Positions 35,284-44,340 of a stretch of DNA of 64,000 bases are shown one piece after another. A program made the position numbers and the translations under genes. The notes under the pieces are model-generated. The model saw only the letters and a list, made by a program, of their open reading frames with translations, did no database searches and was not told the origin of the DNA. Position 1 is the first letter of the stretch. The number at the start of each line of letters is the position of its first letter. The DNA comes from Gammaproteobacteria bacterium (GTDB lineage Bacteria > Pseudomonadota > Gammaproteobacteria > Enterobacterales > Psychrobiaceae): the NCBI GenBank assembly GCA_013214965.1, contig JABSRU010000019.1:1-64000 (forward strand), given 5' to 3'.

Positions 35284-38200
35284 TTATCTATTAACAGTTA
35301 CCTGAACTGAAACATCACTACCAGTGGTGTCTACCGCAATGTAATACCAACCTACTGGTGGATTATTAACGGTAATGCTCTGCTCAGTGGTACCAACGTT
35401 AGTCGACTGATGAGTGTGACTGCTGGCACTCTGCCAACTTGTACCAGCATATAAATTAACGTCGCCGTTACCGTGGGCGGTTTTAACATCAATACTAGTA
35501 ACACTTGCATCTAACAGGATGTAGTAACTGTTATGTCCATTGCCCGTACATATCGCTTGACCAGACTCTAAGCCACCATAAGTAAATGGTGCTAGTGTTG
35601 CACACGCATTAGCAACGGTAGTGACTGGTGGTGTAGGAGCACTTGCCACTAGACTTGCTTTAAAGGTTACATCAGAATAAGTATTGGCACTGTCTAATGT
35701 AATGTAACGCCAGCCTTTATTCGCGATAACTTTTAGAGTTTGAGTAGTACCAACCGTTGCTGCAGAGGCTTGAGCGTTAGCCACCGTTGCCCAAACATCA
35801 GCATTAAAGTAGATACCAACATCGCCTTGACCACCTTGAGTGGTAAAGAATAACTCGGTGTTATCTTCTGCCACCCAAATGTAGTACGAACCGCGCCCTC
35901 CGGCAATACACTCATTTTGTTCTAGGGTGATATTACCGCCGGTAATAGTGGCTTCGCCACAATTAGACACTGGACCGCCGCCATTATTTGGATCGCTAGG
36001 GAATTGGTCTGCATTATTACCAATACCGTCACCATCAGTATCTAACCATTCAGTTGGATCGGTTGGGAATGCATCGCGGTTATCGCCAACATTATCGCCA
36101 TCAGTATCTGACCACTCGGTAGGATCGTTAGGGAAAGCATCTTCGCTGTCGATAACACCATCGCCATCGCTATCCAATGGTGCCGGTGTTGGTTTCGGGT
36201 TAGGCTTCGGAGAGTTAACAAGATCATTGGTAATAACATAATCGTTGCTAGTGTCTTTTTCAGTCATTACCGCAACACCTAAACAGTTAGCACTTTCGTC
36301 AGTGATCGCAGCACGGCGATTGCCGAACCATTTCCAAGAAGTCGTACTGTCGTAAGTATCACCAGTGGCCAAGGTTTTAAAGCCAAAGCTTTCGCTGAGG
36401 GTACCAGTAACATTATCGACTCGATATATACGGACAGTTTGGTCGCTGTTATTAACAAAAGAGAAGTCAGATTCAAACGGACCAGTTAAATGTTTAGCCA
36501 TTAACGCACAGCTACCAATAGTGTTCGGCGCAGGAATAACTTCTGGCGTAGCCGCATTATCAACCATCGCTTGGTCAACCGTAAAATTAGCACTCGCGTT
36601 ATTTAATACGCCAACACTTAAACAACTTAAGCTTTGATCCGTTACCATCAAGCGACGATCACCGTACCATTTATCATTGCTGTAAGTTGCACCAGCAGCT
36701 AGTAGCCCATAACCATGGGTAAAATCAGCGGCACCGCTTTTGGTTATCATTTCTCCGGTTTTATTATCAATTCTAAATAATCGAACCGCTGTATCTGAGG
36801 TGTTAGTGATACTAAAAGAATTTGAGCTGCTTTGAATGATGTGAGGTAAAGCTAATGCACAGCTGCCTAACTGATCAATTGCAGGAATCGCTTCTTTAAC
36901 GACATCTTTCACTAAATTAGCATCAATGGTAAAGCTATTATCAACTTCAGCCATTACAGCAACACCGAGGCAGTTCATATTGCTATCACTTAGCATCATT
37001 CGCTCACCAACTTTCCAAGAGTTTGACGTGTAGCTCTCGCCAAGATTTAGTATTTTGTAGTTCTTAGTAAAGTTGGCTGTGCCTTTCGTACCGTCTAACC
37101 AAAATAGTGATACTGGAGTATCGGTGGTATTAGTAAAGGTAAAGCTAGTTTTAGGGGCGTCAACATCACGGGCATATTGTTGTACTAAATCACAGCTACC
37201 AATGGTATTAAGGGCAGGTATTGTTTCGGTAACAGGGGCAACGGTTTCTGAGTTAGCGAGCATATATGCTTGGAAACCAGCTTCAGTGCGACGTGCTACG
37301 CCTTTAAGGACTTTAACATAAGCATCGTTATCGCCAGCTTGTAATGCGGCTGTTAATAGCTCAACTTCGTGTTTATGGTCTTCAGATAAATATCGCATGG
37401 CAAAATAACCCCATTGATATAAATCGTCAAACTCATAACTCATGAATAACAAGTTGTATAACGGTGGGATCGTTTTTCCGACTAGGGCTTTTAAAGTCCT
37501 AGTATGATCTTGACCCATCGACATAAATTCTGCCATGCCTTCAGACCAAGAAACGTTATAGTCAAATGAACCGTAGGTGCCCGATTTAATGTAACGACCG
37601 TCGAGGTAATGGGTAAATTCGTGTCTTAGGTTATAAATTTGATCGATATACTGACATGAAGTGCCAACCCAATCATCAGGACACTGCATCGCAATAAATC
37701 GAGCTTGGTTGTCGGCTCTAGTCGGAGTACCTTCTAAATACATCCCGCCATTATCAGTACCAATACCGAAAAATTCAGGGGCATATTTTTTGTAATCTTC
37801 AGGGCTGCTAAAAGCAATAACTTCAATGTGTTTATTTAAATCGCCGGTAACAGGGATGCCAGCGGTATTAAAGAAGGCGTGGAATTCGCTTTCTTGTAAT
37901 GCCATATCGGCACAGGATTGAGTCAATGTCACTTGACTGATAGTGCTTTGAGCACGAATCGTGATGTTTTCTGTACAGTCGAAACTAACCGTTAACACGT
38001 CAGATTCTTTTGGCGGCACAGTACAGCTACCAAATAAAGGATCGCTGGCAATACAGGTACGATTAGCTGAACTTAAATAGTTTTTAGTAATGATTTTTTC
38101 GATGGTCGCGACTGAAATATCATTAATCACTTTCCCACGAGTTTCTAAAATAACGCTGTCGAAACGAGCTTGAGCTTCGGTGCTGGCTATTTCAGAAATT

Positions 38201-39333
38201 TTTCCCATCGCAATAAATGAGTGAGGAATAATCCATTTACGATCATCATCACCAGCCCAACGCAAATCTAACGATGTTTCACCTAAGAATGCAAACGAGC
38301 GCATGACCGATAATACGTCTAGCATATTGTCATTAAAAGCAGCTTTAGCTTGAGCTGAACCACCATAAGCACCAGCACCCATCGCGCCAAGTATGGCCAT
38401 GGCTGAATCACCAGCATTGCTAATATCAAAAGGATTATTTTGCAGTGAGAAGTATTGCAGTGCTGCTAATAAATGCGGTAAATGATTTTTGAAATGTGCG
38501 GCACCAGCTCCGCGTTGCAGGTTGACTAGCGCGCCAGCATAGCCTTCTTGAATGACTGTGCCTGTTGGGCTAATAAAACCAGTCATTTGGGTGACCGCTA
38601 GTAATGCGGTACTTAGCGCTGATGCTTCAGCATTGGTCATCGCTGGAGCATAGTAGGTGTATGAGTTTAAAAAGTATAATAATTGGTTAAGATCTGGATC
38701 TGCTAAATTATCTGACTTAGCTAAAAAATGAATCGCATTGGAAACATCAGTGATAGGATCAGTGGCTGCGCCAGCAATTGCTTTAAAGTCGCTGTAGTTA
38801 GCTGCTAATATCGTTGAAATAGTTGATCCATACTGCGATTTTGAGCTAATAGGAGCTGCAGCAACATTAACGTAAATGTCAGTGTTATAAACGATATAAT
38901 CGCCCATCGGAGCAGGGATATCACCGCCAGTAACACTAATTGTTAAACTTGTTTGTTGGATGTTACCTGAAATACTAAAGTATCGATCTCCAGCGTGAGA
39001 GACAAAAGAAAGGCTTTCTTCATTAGTACCAACCGTTGAACTTACCTGTACTTTATTACCACTCCAGTCGTCGCCATCATATAAATATAAACTAGCATCG
39101 CTACTGATGAATGAGCCACCAGAAGTCGTAATAGTGACATTACTATTTTCGTAAGGCACTTTAAAATATAGGTAATGACCATTGTCACTAAGACAATGTG
39201 TGACATTAGTAGGAACTTCACCTTGGCGGTCTTGGGTTTTTGCTCCACACATCTGTGCGGCTTGTGCGGTACCGATACTTAACGATAATAATATAGCACT
39301 GGAAATTAGAGATTTTTTTGCAGTCAATTTCAT
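35284..39333 (-). CDS. Secreted M9 collagenase with VHL-like, calcium-repeat and PPC modules
   Basis: 1349 residues, far larger than a minimal M9 enzyme. In order: signal peptide (to about 25, SIGTAQA); a PPC-like domain (about 30-130); the M9 N-terminal helical region (about 150-460); and the catalytic domain with HEFTH at H571-H575 and the downstream SWSEGMAEF carrying the third zinc ligand. Three related repeats of about 90 residues follow (about 700-1035), each beginning IGSC and containing SFTFTNTTDT- or SFSITNTSDT-like strands, which recall the VHL beta domain. Next are three thrombospondin type-3 calcium repeats (about 1052-1115, DTDGDGIG) and two C-terminal PPC domains (about 1125-1349). 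It should be exported to degrade collagen or other structural proteins. It is a single gene with its own terminator. Confidence 0.92.
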   Translation of the reverse strand: MKLTAKKSLISSAILLSLSIGTAQAAQMCGAKTQDRQGEVPTNVTHCLSDNGHYLYFKVPYENSNVTITTSGGSFISSDASLYLYDGDDWSGNKVQVSSTVGTNEESLSFVSHAGDRYFSISGNIQQTSLTISVTGGDIPAPMGDYIVYNTDIYVNVAAAPISSKSQYGSTISTILAANYSDFKAIAGAATDPITDVSNAIHFLAKSDNLADPDLNQLLYFLNSYTYYAPAMTNAEASALSTALLAVTQMTGFISPTGTVIQEGYAGALVNLQRGAGAAHFKNHLPHLLAALQYFSLQNNPFDISNAGDSAMAILGAMGAGAYGGSAQAKAAFNDNMLDVLSVMRSFAFLGETSLDLRWAGDDDRKWIIPHSFIAMGKISEIASTEAQARFDSVILETRGKVINDISVATIEKIITKNYLSSANRTCIASDPLFGSCTVPPKESDVLTVSFDCTENITIRAQSTISQVTLTQSCADMALQESEFHAFFNTAGIPVTGDLNKHIEVIAFSSPEDYKKYAPEFFGIGTDNGGMYLEGTPTRADNQARFIAMQCPDDWVGTSCQYIDQIYNLRHEFTHYLDGRYIKSGTYGSFDYNVSWSEGMAEFMSMGQDHTRTLKALVGKTIPPLYNLLFMSYEFDDLYQWGYFAMRYLSEDHKHEVELLTAALQAGDNDAYVKVLKGVARRTEAGFQAYMLANSETVAPVTETIPALNTIGSCDLVQQYARDVDAPKTSFTFTNTTDTPVSLFWLDGTKGTANFTKNYKILNLGESYTSNSWKVGERMMLSDSNMNCLGVAVMAEVDNSFTIDANLVKDVVKEAIPAIDQLGSCALALPHIIQSSSNSFSITNTSDTAVRLFRIDNKTGEMITKSGAADFTHGYGLLAAGATYSNDKWYGDRRLMVTDQSLSCLSVGVLNNASANFTVDQAMVDNAATPEVIPAPNTIGSCALMAKHLTGPFESDFSFVNNSDQTVRIYRVDNVTGTLSESFGFKTLATGDTYDSTTSWKWFGNRRAAITDESANCLGVAVMTEKDTSNDYVITNDLVNSPKPNPKPTPAPLDSDGDGVIDSEDAFPNDPTEWSDTDGDNVGDNRDAFPTDPTEWLDTDGDGIGNNADQFPSDPNNGGGPVSNCGEATITGGNITLEQNECIAGGRGSYYIWVAEDNTELFFTTQGGQGDVGIYFNADVWATVANAQASAATVGTTQTLKVIANKGWRYITLDSANTYSDVTFKASLVASAPTPPVTTVANACATLAPFTYGGLESGQAICTGNGHNSYYILLDASVTSIDVKTAHGNGDVNLYAGTSWQSASSHTHQSTNVGTTEQSITVNNPPVGWYYIAVDTTGSDVSVQVTVNR

Positions 39334-39698
39334 GTTTTAAACCAAATTTAAACTAAATAATTAGGTTAATCCTCCTTGGTGCTATTTGAACTTTACTTCA
39401 AAAGCAACTAACCCGTACATCAGTCCTTCGTCTTGCAAACTTATAATTTATTACTATTTTGTTACGTTTGTCGCACGTTTATATTACATATTGGATACAA
39501 TATCCACACTGATTTTGTTGGTCGTGATAGTAATTATCAGAAATTATTATTTATGTTAATAAAAAACAATAACTTAAATCTTATTGGGCGAGTTAAAGAT
39601 TTGTAGATATATTTTAGCCGATGTCCTTGTCGACTAATAATTAAGCTAACGTTAGAATTAGCCAAAGGGCTTAATTGGCATTGTCCGCTTGGGCTAAG
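39334..39698. other. Intergenic region upstream of the collagenase gene
   Basis: 365 bp of AT-rich DNA with no credible gene. It contains the small palindrome TGGATA-CAA-TATCCA (39492-39506), about 160 bp upstream of the collagenase start, which could be an operator. CTAACGTTAG at 39649 is another short palindrome. No promoter is assigned. Confidence 0.4.
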
Positions 39699-40079
39699 TT
39701 AGTTTTTCGGTTCACCTGGCGGTCTAGGCACACCAAAGTCTGGATTTCGGTTGCCATGTTGATGAGTCTGATGTTCATGACCATGGGCTTGCGGCGTGCT
39801 TATTGGCGATTTGTGATCTGCTGGCTCTATCATATTAGCCCTAACTGGAGACATTGGTAGTGATAGCGGTGCTGTTATTTGTTGGTTAAACTTAGTTGTT
39901 TCTATGGTTGGTTGAGGGGATTTATTCGCTATGACTTGATTGTTAGCTATGGGTTGTTTGATTGCTGTTTTTTCAAGGGGTGATGACTTTATGGTTATTT
40001 GTTCGGAACCTTGAGGGAATATATATACGCCTAATGCGATCGCTGTTATAACCAGAATACTGACTGTACTTTTCTTCAC
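39699..40079 (-). CDS. Membrane-anchored or exported histidine-rich small protein
   Basis: 126 residues, family not recognised. One N-terminal hydrophobic segment (about 6-22, VSILVITAIALGVYIF) is an uncleaved anchor or signal. The rest is a low-complexity region rich in Pro, Ser, Gln and Ile. The C-terminus has a histidine cluster (HGHEHQTHQHGN, about 98-109) and ends in a Pro-rich tail (FGVPRPPGEPKN). Such clusters often bind Zn, Ni or Cu, but no partner gene indicates which. Codon use looks like the neighbours. Confidence 0.6.
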   Translation of the reverse strand: MKKSTVSILVITAIALGVYIFPQGSEQITIKSSPLEKTAIKQPIANNQVIANKSPQPTIETTKFNQQITAPLSLPMSPVRANMIEPADHKSPISTPQAHGHEHQTHQHGNRNPDFGVPRPPGEPKN

Positions 40080-40166
40080 TTAACTACTCACAACTAATAA
40101 ATTTATCGATATTGAGGCCAATAAAATAGCATACTTTAGACCAATTACATTAATGAAGTGACCTAT

Positions 40167-40195
40167 TTTGTAACGAGGATAAATGGGTGAGAGCA
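40167..40195 (+). repeat. 29-bp repeat with RBS and ATG, copy 1
   Basis: Identical at 27 of 29 positions to 41695-41723. It contains GAGGAT, then ATG (40183) five bases after GAGG. The reading frame here closes after 11 codons. A perfect 10-bp inverted repeat (TTATTACCTA / TAGGTAATAA, 40203-40238) follows directly. Confidence 0.7.
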
Positions 40196-40302
40196 AGGCA
40201 TTTTATTACCTACTGTAGTTATTCTCCATAGGTAATAAATAACGCTGCTATCAGTCATTTAGATCGTGAAAAATGATCAACTCTTTACTGCAATTGATAT
40301 TA

Positions 40303-40635
40303 TTAGGCGTTTCTTGGGGCAAACATAATAATCGACATGCCAATTAATGCTATCGAGCCACCGATAATATCCCACATCGTAGGCTTCACGCCATCAACAC
40401 CCCAAAGCCACAATAGTGCGACAAAAATATACACGCCACCATAGGCGGCATAAACACGACCCGTTGCTGTCGGATGTAGCGTTAGTAGCCAAGCAAATAG
40501 CGCTAGACATGCGGCTGCGGGAATGAGTAACCATATACTTTTATCTTGCCTAAGCCACAGATAAGGCAAATAACAACCGACAATTTCTGCAAGGGCTGTT
40601 AGCGCAAACAAAGCGATGGTTTTCAATTCAAACAT
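40303..40635 (-). CDS. ynfA: YnfA/UPF0060 family small membrane protein
   Basis: 110 residues with four membrane segments. [22 protein letters not shown] is the family N-terminus, and [28 protein letters not shown] is the conserved centre. YnfA belongs to the small multidrug resistance superfamily and its E. coli/Shigella members export quaternary cations, though activity is not established in all species. Length is the usual 108-110. GAGATCTC precedes the ATG. It stands alone; the region between it and the next genes holds repeat copy 1 and no other gene. Confidence 0.9.
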   Translation of the reverse strand: MFELKTIALFALTALAEIVGCYLPYLWLRQDKSIWLLIPAAACLALFAWLLTLHPTATGRVYAAYGGVYIFVALLWLWGVDGVKPTMWDIIGGSIALIGMSIIMFAPRNA

Positions 40636-40867
40636 GAGATCTCTCGTCGATATGGGCTAAATTACACTTTTAATAATGTTTGACCTATCAGTAGTAGGGA
40701 TTACCCTAATTGTGATGGACCGAATCAAATAACTTACTCAAGAGATATTACCATCTTTGTCAGATAGGTATGCTCAATTGTATGGAGTACAATAATTATT
40801 GGTTTGAGTGATAGAGCTGTTCAAATTTGAAATCTATATTTATGGCGGTCTAATCCAAAGGTGTGGC

Positions 40868-40895
40868 TAAAAGGATAGCGCGTAAACGCTATCCT
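40868..40895 (-). terminator. Possible terminator of the PEP-CTERM variant gene
   Basis: AGGATAGCG (40872-40880) pairs with CGCTATCCT (40887-40895). On the minus strand only three T follow the stem, so it is a weak intrinsic terminator or an RNA-stability hairpin. The remaining 40636-40867 gap shows nothing else. Confidence 0.5.
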
Positions 40896-40911
40896 GGTTT
40901 TGATGTTAATA

Positions 40912-41538
40912 TTATTTATTTGCTAGTAATCGCTTACGCGATAAAATTACCAAGCCTGTAATGAGTAACATCCAAGTAGTCGGTGTTGGTACCACAATAT
41001 TATCATCACGTACTAAAAACACACCGACGGTATCACTAGTGTAGGTTAATGCTTTGTTGAAAGTCGCGTCAATTTCAAAATTGATAAAATCACCATCAAT
41101 CCACGCCTCTGCTAAACTAGCAGTACCTTGATCATTAATAAATAAAGAGTTACTAGAAGTAATCCAATTGCCGTAGAGTTGATCATATACATTTTCTGTT
41201 TTACCAAAAAACTCAATGAAAGTTTCTTGAGCTGTTACTTGCTCAGCACTAGGGAATAGTTTAAATAAACGATCTCGACCAAACCAAGTGTTAAATAGGG
41301 ACAGCACATTCGTTTTATTTGCCACTCTCCAGCCTTGGTCTTGCAGCTCCTGATCGGCTAACACTTCCGAAATGCTTCTATTTTTAGTCTCTGTCCATCT
41401 CAACCATTGACTGCCAGCACCAGAGACATAATTGGTATCACTATCAAAGGTGAAATCATTATAACTCATCAATCCAGCTTGAGTTGCCGAGGACGTGATT
41501 AAAAGGAGTAAGGCTAACCCTGTTGTTAAATACTTCAT
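40912..41538 (-). CDS. PEP-CTERM-like exported protein (VPTPTT variant)
   Basis: 208 residues. A signal peptide (GLALLLLITSSATQA) precedes a secreted domain that starts LMSYNDFTFDSDTNYVSGAGSQW and contains WRVANKTNVLSLFNTWFG. The C-terminus is a sorting signal: VPTPTTW, a hydrophobic helix (MLLITGLVILS), then RKRLLANK. The PEP triad is replaced by PTP, a known variation. Similar proteins with this N-terminal pattern occur widely in marine gammaproteobacteria and have no assigned function. Unlike the PEP-CTERM gene at 23.7 kb, I found no -24/-12 promoter upstream. Confidence 0.8.
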   Translation of the reverse strand: MKYLTTGLALLLLITSSATQAGLMSYNDFTFDSDTNYVSGAGSQWLRWTETKNRSISEVLADQELQDQGWRVANKTNVLSLFNTWFGRDRLFKLFPSAEQVTAQETFIEFFGKTENVYDQLYGNWITSSNSLFINDQGTASLAEAWIDGDFINFEIDATFNKALTYTSDTVGVFLVRDDNIVVPTPTTWMLLITGLVILSRKRLLANK

Positions 41539-41694
41539 TTTTAAATCTCTAAAATTATAAAGGCGTCATCCTACATATTATCAAACCTTAATGCAAATGA
41601 TAATGATTGGTGTTGTTATGTAATTCAATGAATTAGACACATAAAGCCTATAGCCCGACCTTTTATTATTTAATCTGAACTTGGGATAAAGAAA

Positions 41695-41723
41695 TTTGTA
41701 ACGAGGATAAATGAGTGAGGGCA
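41695..41723 (+). repeat. 29-bp repeat with RBS and ATG, copy 2
   Basis: Matches 40167-40195 at 27 of 29 positions. Here the frame from the ATG at 41711 stays open for 50 codons (to 41863) and begins MSEGTGSWFQTVQLADIVHR. This product is not one I recognise. Confidence 0.65.
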
Positions 41724-42010
41724 CAGGTTCATGGTTCCAGACTGTACAGCTGGCTGACATCGTCCACCGCATATTTTTAAATGAGTTATTTCATCGAACG
41801 GGCTCAAATTTTTTTGAGGTGATTGGTGACAAAATTACGGTTTCTTCGTCCATTTTGTGGTAGTTATTATGACTAGATATTTGATTGCTCATGCTAATTA
41901 AGAGTTGAACTTGGCGGTGGTTGCAAGCGAGATGGCTAATGCGGTTACTGCTGACACTGTGACTCGATTTTTCTATTAAATCGATACAATTAATAGTTGT
42001 ATCAATCACA
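41724..42010 (+). pseudogene. Possible decayed transposase fragment
   Basis: Within the 41539-42063 gap, one frame reads TRYLIAHAN, a stop (near 41900), then ELNLAVVASEMANAV and TADTVTRFFY before another stop. This recalls the N-terminal YLI and DxVTRFL elements of some IS transposases. There are no terminal repeats and no rest of the gene, so it is a weak call. The rest of the gap is AT-rich spacer. Confidence 0.28.
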
Positions 42011-42063
42011 AGTGGTAGTTGTTTTTAATTGTATTAAATCAAGTTTAAGATAAGGTCATTAAA

Positions 42064-42093
42064 TGTTTCATTGGATTTTTTGATGATGAAACA
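42064..42093. promoter_or_regulatory. Inverted-repeat operator candidate upstream of aldehyde dehydrogenase
   Basis: TGTTTCAT (42064-42071) and ATGAAACA (42086-42093) are perfect 8-bp arms around a 14-base spacer, ending 23 bp before the ATG. The clustered LysR gene at 44341 is a possible binder. Confidence 0.4.
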
Positions 42094-42116
42094 CCGCTTA
42101 AAAAATTAGAGATATT

Positions 42117-43457
42117 ATGCAAGATACCCTGAAATCTATTAATCCCGCAACCTTAGAAATCGTTGGTGAAGTCAAAGTTACGACAGAAAGTGAATTGACA
42201 GATATTGTGACTAATGCCCAGCAAGCTTTTAAATCATGGCGACAAGTACCATTAAAAAAACGAGTTAAGAAAATTACTGCGGCTTTTGAATCATTGGAGC
42301 CGCTACACCGTGGCTTGGCTCAATTAATGAGTCAGGAAATGGGTAAAGATGTCCGCCGTTCAATGGGGGAAGTCTCTGGTGTTATTTATGGCGCGGCTTA
42401 CAGTGCTGATGACGTCGCTGCAGCGTTAAAGCCTAACAATGTCGGCGGCGATACGGTAATGCAATATTTGCCACTTGGGATCTGCGCGGTTATTTCACCA
42501 TGGAATTATCCATTGGCGATGGCAGTAAATTTGATTATACCGTCTTTGGTGGCCGGTAATGTTGTGATCTTTAAACCTTCTGAAGAAACGCCATTAGTGG
42601 CTGACGAAATGGTCGCCGCGTTAAATGAATTCCTGCCCCAAGGCATATTACAAATAGTTCATGGTGGCAAAGAGTTGGGCCAAAAATTAGTTGAGTCTGA
42701 TGTTAATCTTATTGCCTTTACAGGATCGCGCCAAGCGGGTGTGGATATTATGCAGCGCGCGTCATCGGGACTTAAACGTTTAATCATGGAACTGGGCGGC
42801 AATGATCCGATGATCGTGATGGCGAATGCTAATATTGAAGCCGCCGCAGGATTTGCCGTGGCCAGCAGCTTTGAAAATACCGGCCAAATGTGCGTGTCGA
42901 CTGAACGAGTGTATGTCGATGCAAAAATTGCTGACGCATTCGAAGCTAGAGTGGCTGAGATCGCCAGTCAATATACAGTGGGGCCGTGGAATCAATCTAA
43001 TGTAAATATTGGGCCATTAGTGAATAAAGCTCAATTCCAGAAGGTTAAATCACATATTGATGATGCCGTGGCAAAAGGTGCAAAAGTGTTATTGGGTGCT
43101 TCTGAGCAGCAATATCCGTATATCCCCCCGACCGTTATCACCGATATCACCCCTGATATGTTACTGGAAAATGAAGAAACATTTGGGCCAGTAGTCGCTA
43201 TCGCTCGCTATGAGAACATCGATCAGGCGATTAGCCGCGCGAACGATTCTGACTATGGTTTGGGCGCTGTGGTTTTCGGTGGTAAAGGCGCTGCTGATGT
43301 GGCACAGCAACTTGAAGCAGGCATGGTTGCCGTTAATCAAAGTGTTGGTGGCGGCGCAAATACTCCGTGGGTTGGTGCTAAACAAAGTGGCTTTGGCTAT
43401 CGTGGTTCAGTAGAAGGGCACCGTCAGTTTGCTCAAGTTCGAGTGCTAAGTAAATGA
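42117..43457 (+). CDS. NAD(P)-dependent aldehyde dehydrogenase
   Basis: 446 residues, a little short for the family (about 450-490). It starts with SINPATLEIVGEV. The fold landmarks are present: PWNYPLAMAVNLIIPSLVAGNVVIFKPSEETP, FTGSRQAG, the general base glutamate in MELGGNDP (about 226) and the catalytic cysteine in ENTGQMCVSTERVY (about 260). EETFGPV closes the active site region. It oxidises an aldehyde to an acid; the substrate is likely a semialdehyde or amino aldehyde given the neighbourhood. It overlaps the 2OG oxygenase gene by four bases (ATGA). It is distinct from the second aldehyde dehydrogenase at 48.6 kb. Confidence 0.9.
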   Translation: MQDTLKSINPATLEIVGEVKVTTESELTDIVTNAQQAFKSWRQVPLKKRVKKITAAFESLEPLHRGLAQLMSQEMGKDVRRSMGEVSGVIYGAAYSADDVAAALKPNNVGGDTVMQYLPLGICAVISPWNYPLAMAVNLIIPSLVAGNVVIFKPSEETPLVADEMVAALNEFLPQGILQIVHGGKELGQKLVESDVNLIAFTGSRQAGVDIMQRASSGLKRLIMELGGNDPMIVMANANIEAAAGFAVASSFENTGQMCVSTERVYVDAKIADAFEARVAEIASQYTVGPWNQSNVNIGPLVNKAQFQKVKSHIDDAVAKGAKVLLGASEQQYPYIPPTVITDITPDMLLENEETFGPVVAIARYENIDQAISRANDSDYGLGAVVFGGKGAADVAQQLEAGMVAVNQSVGGGANTPWVGAKQSGFGYRGSVEGHRQFAQVRVLSK

Positions 43458-44248
43458 GTGCTAAGCCAGTGAAAAAGTTTAATAACGCCATGCCGTTTTA
43501 TGTAGTTGCCCATGAGCCGGGCGCAGAAAACCCTCGTTTGCCAACTTGGACCTCCGATGGCATCAATCCGATGGCGTTAGCTCTGAATACTGATATGGTA
43601 GTGACGCGACAAGATATCCCCGAAATTCCCGGTGCATTTCAATTGTTAAACGTGCTGTCAGCGCAAGAATGTCAACGGTTTATCGAGATCACTGAAGCGC
43701 TGGGCTATTTACCCGATGCGCCGGTGTCTCTGCCGCGTAGTATTCGTCATAACGATAATGTGACTATGGTGGTCGATCAACCAACCACCGAAATCATTTG
43801 GCAACGGGTTGCATCGCTATTTTATTTAGGCACCGATCACTTTGAGGGGCTAAAACCTTTAGGACTGAACGCCCGTTTTCGTTTTTATAAATATCAAGCG
43901 GGTGACTTTTTTAAGCCGCACACTGATGGCTCATGGCCCGGTAGCCGCGTAATTGATGGTAAATTAGTGACTCAGGCCTTTGATGACCGTTGGAGTCAAA
44001 TGACCTTTTTAATCTATTTATCTGATAATTTCGAGGGCGGTTCAACCCAGTTTTGGGTCGAAAAAAATAACCCTAATCGATCAGCCAGAGCAATTAACGA
44101 TGCCAAGCTAGTGAATATAAGAACACCTGCTGGTGGCGTATTAGTTTTCCCCCATGGTCATCACCCGATGCATTGTCTGCATAGCTCAGAGCCGATAATA
44201 AAGGGCACTAAATACATCATTCGAACAGATGTTCTGTTTGAAATGTAA
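43454..44248 (+). CDS. 2-oxoglutarate/Fe(II) oxygenase, prolyl-4-hydroxylase type
   Basis: 264 residues. The double-stranded beta-helix core shows the iron facial triad: H156 and D158 in FKPHTDGSW, with the distal histidine in HPMHCLHSSEPI (about H240) and the 2OG-binding Arg/Lys after it in KGTKYIIRTDV. FRFYKYQAGDFF and LIYLSDNFEGGST are the other family elements. It would hydroxylate or demethylate a small molecule or protein with O2 and 2-oxoglutarate. Its four-base overlap with the aldehyde dehydrogenase suggests a joint step, for example making the amine or aldehyde that the dehydrogenase oxidises, but the substrate is unknown. Confidence 0.85.
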   Translation: MSAKPVKKFNNAMPFYVVAHEPGAENPRLPTWTSDGINPMALALNTDMVVTRQDIPEIPGAFQLLNVLSAQECQRFIEITEALGYLPDAPVSLPRSIRHNDNVTMVVDQPTTEIIWQRVASLFYLGTDHFEGLKPLGLNARFRFYKYQAGDFFKPHTDGSWPGSRVIDGKLVTQAFDDRWSQMTFLIYLSDNFEGGSTQFWVEKNNPNRSARAINDAKLVNIRTPAGGVLVFPHGHHPMHCLHSSEPIIKGTKYIIRTDVLFEM

Positions 44249-44340
44249 CTGGTAGTGACAATGCCAACGGGTAATATTCTTGCTATTAACCATGAAGCTG
44301 TTATTTTTTTATGATACAAAAATAAAGGAATGAACAATTC

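Noticed and set aside
35927..36241. Antisense reading frame over the collagenase calcium repeats
   Set aside because: It is the mirror of the regular DTDGDG-coding sequence. Proline/serine repeats arise from the opposite strand, with no ribosome-binding site or family match.
39492..39506. Palindrome TGGATA-CAA-TATCCA as a defined operator
   Set aside because: Single occurrence, no neighbouring regulator and AT-rich context. Recorded only within the intergenic entry.
41539..41700. Sigma-54 promoter for the PEP-CTERM variant gene (minus strand)
   Set aside because: A TTGC is present but the GG ten bases before GC is absent.
41581..42009. Minus-strand reading frames of 63 and 72 codons
   Set aside because: No family match, poor starts, and the plus strand there shows transposase-like debris. 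Left as non-coding.
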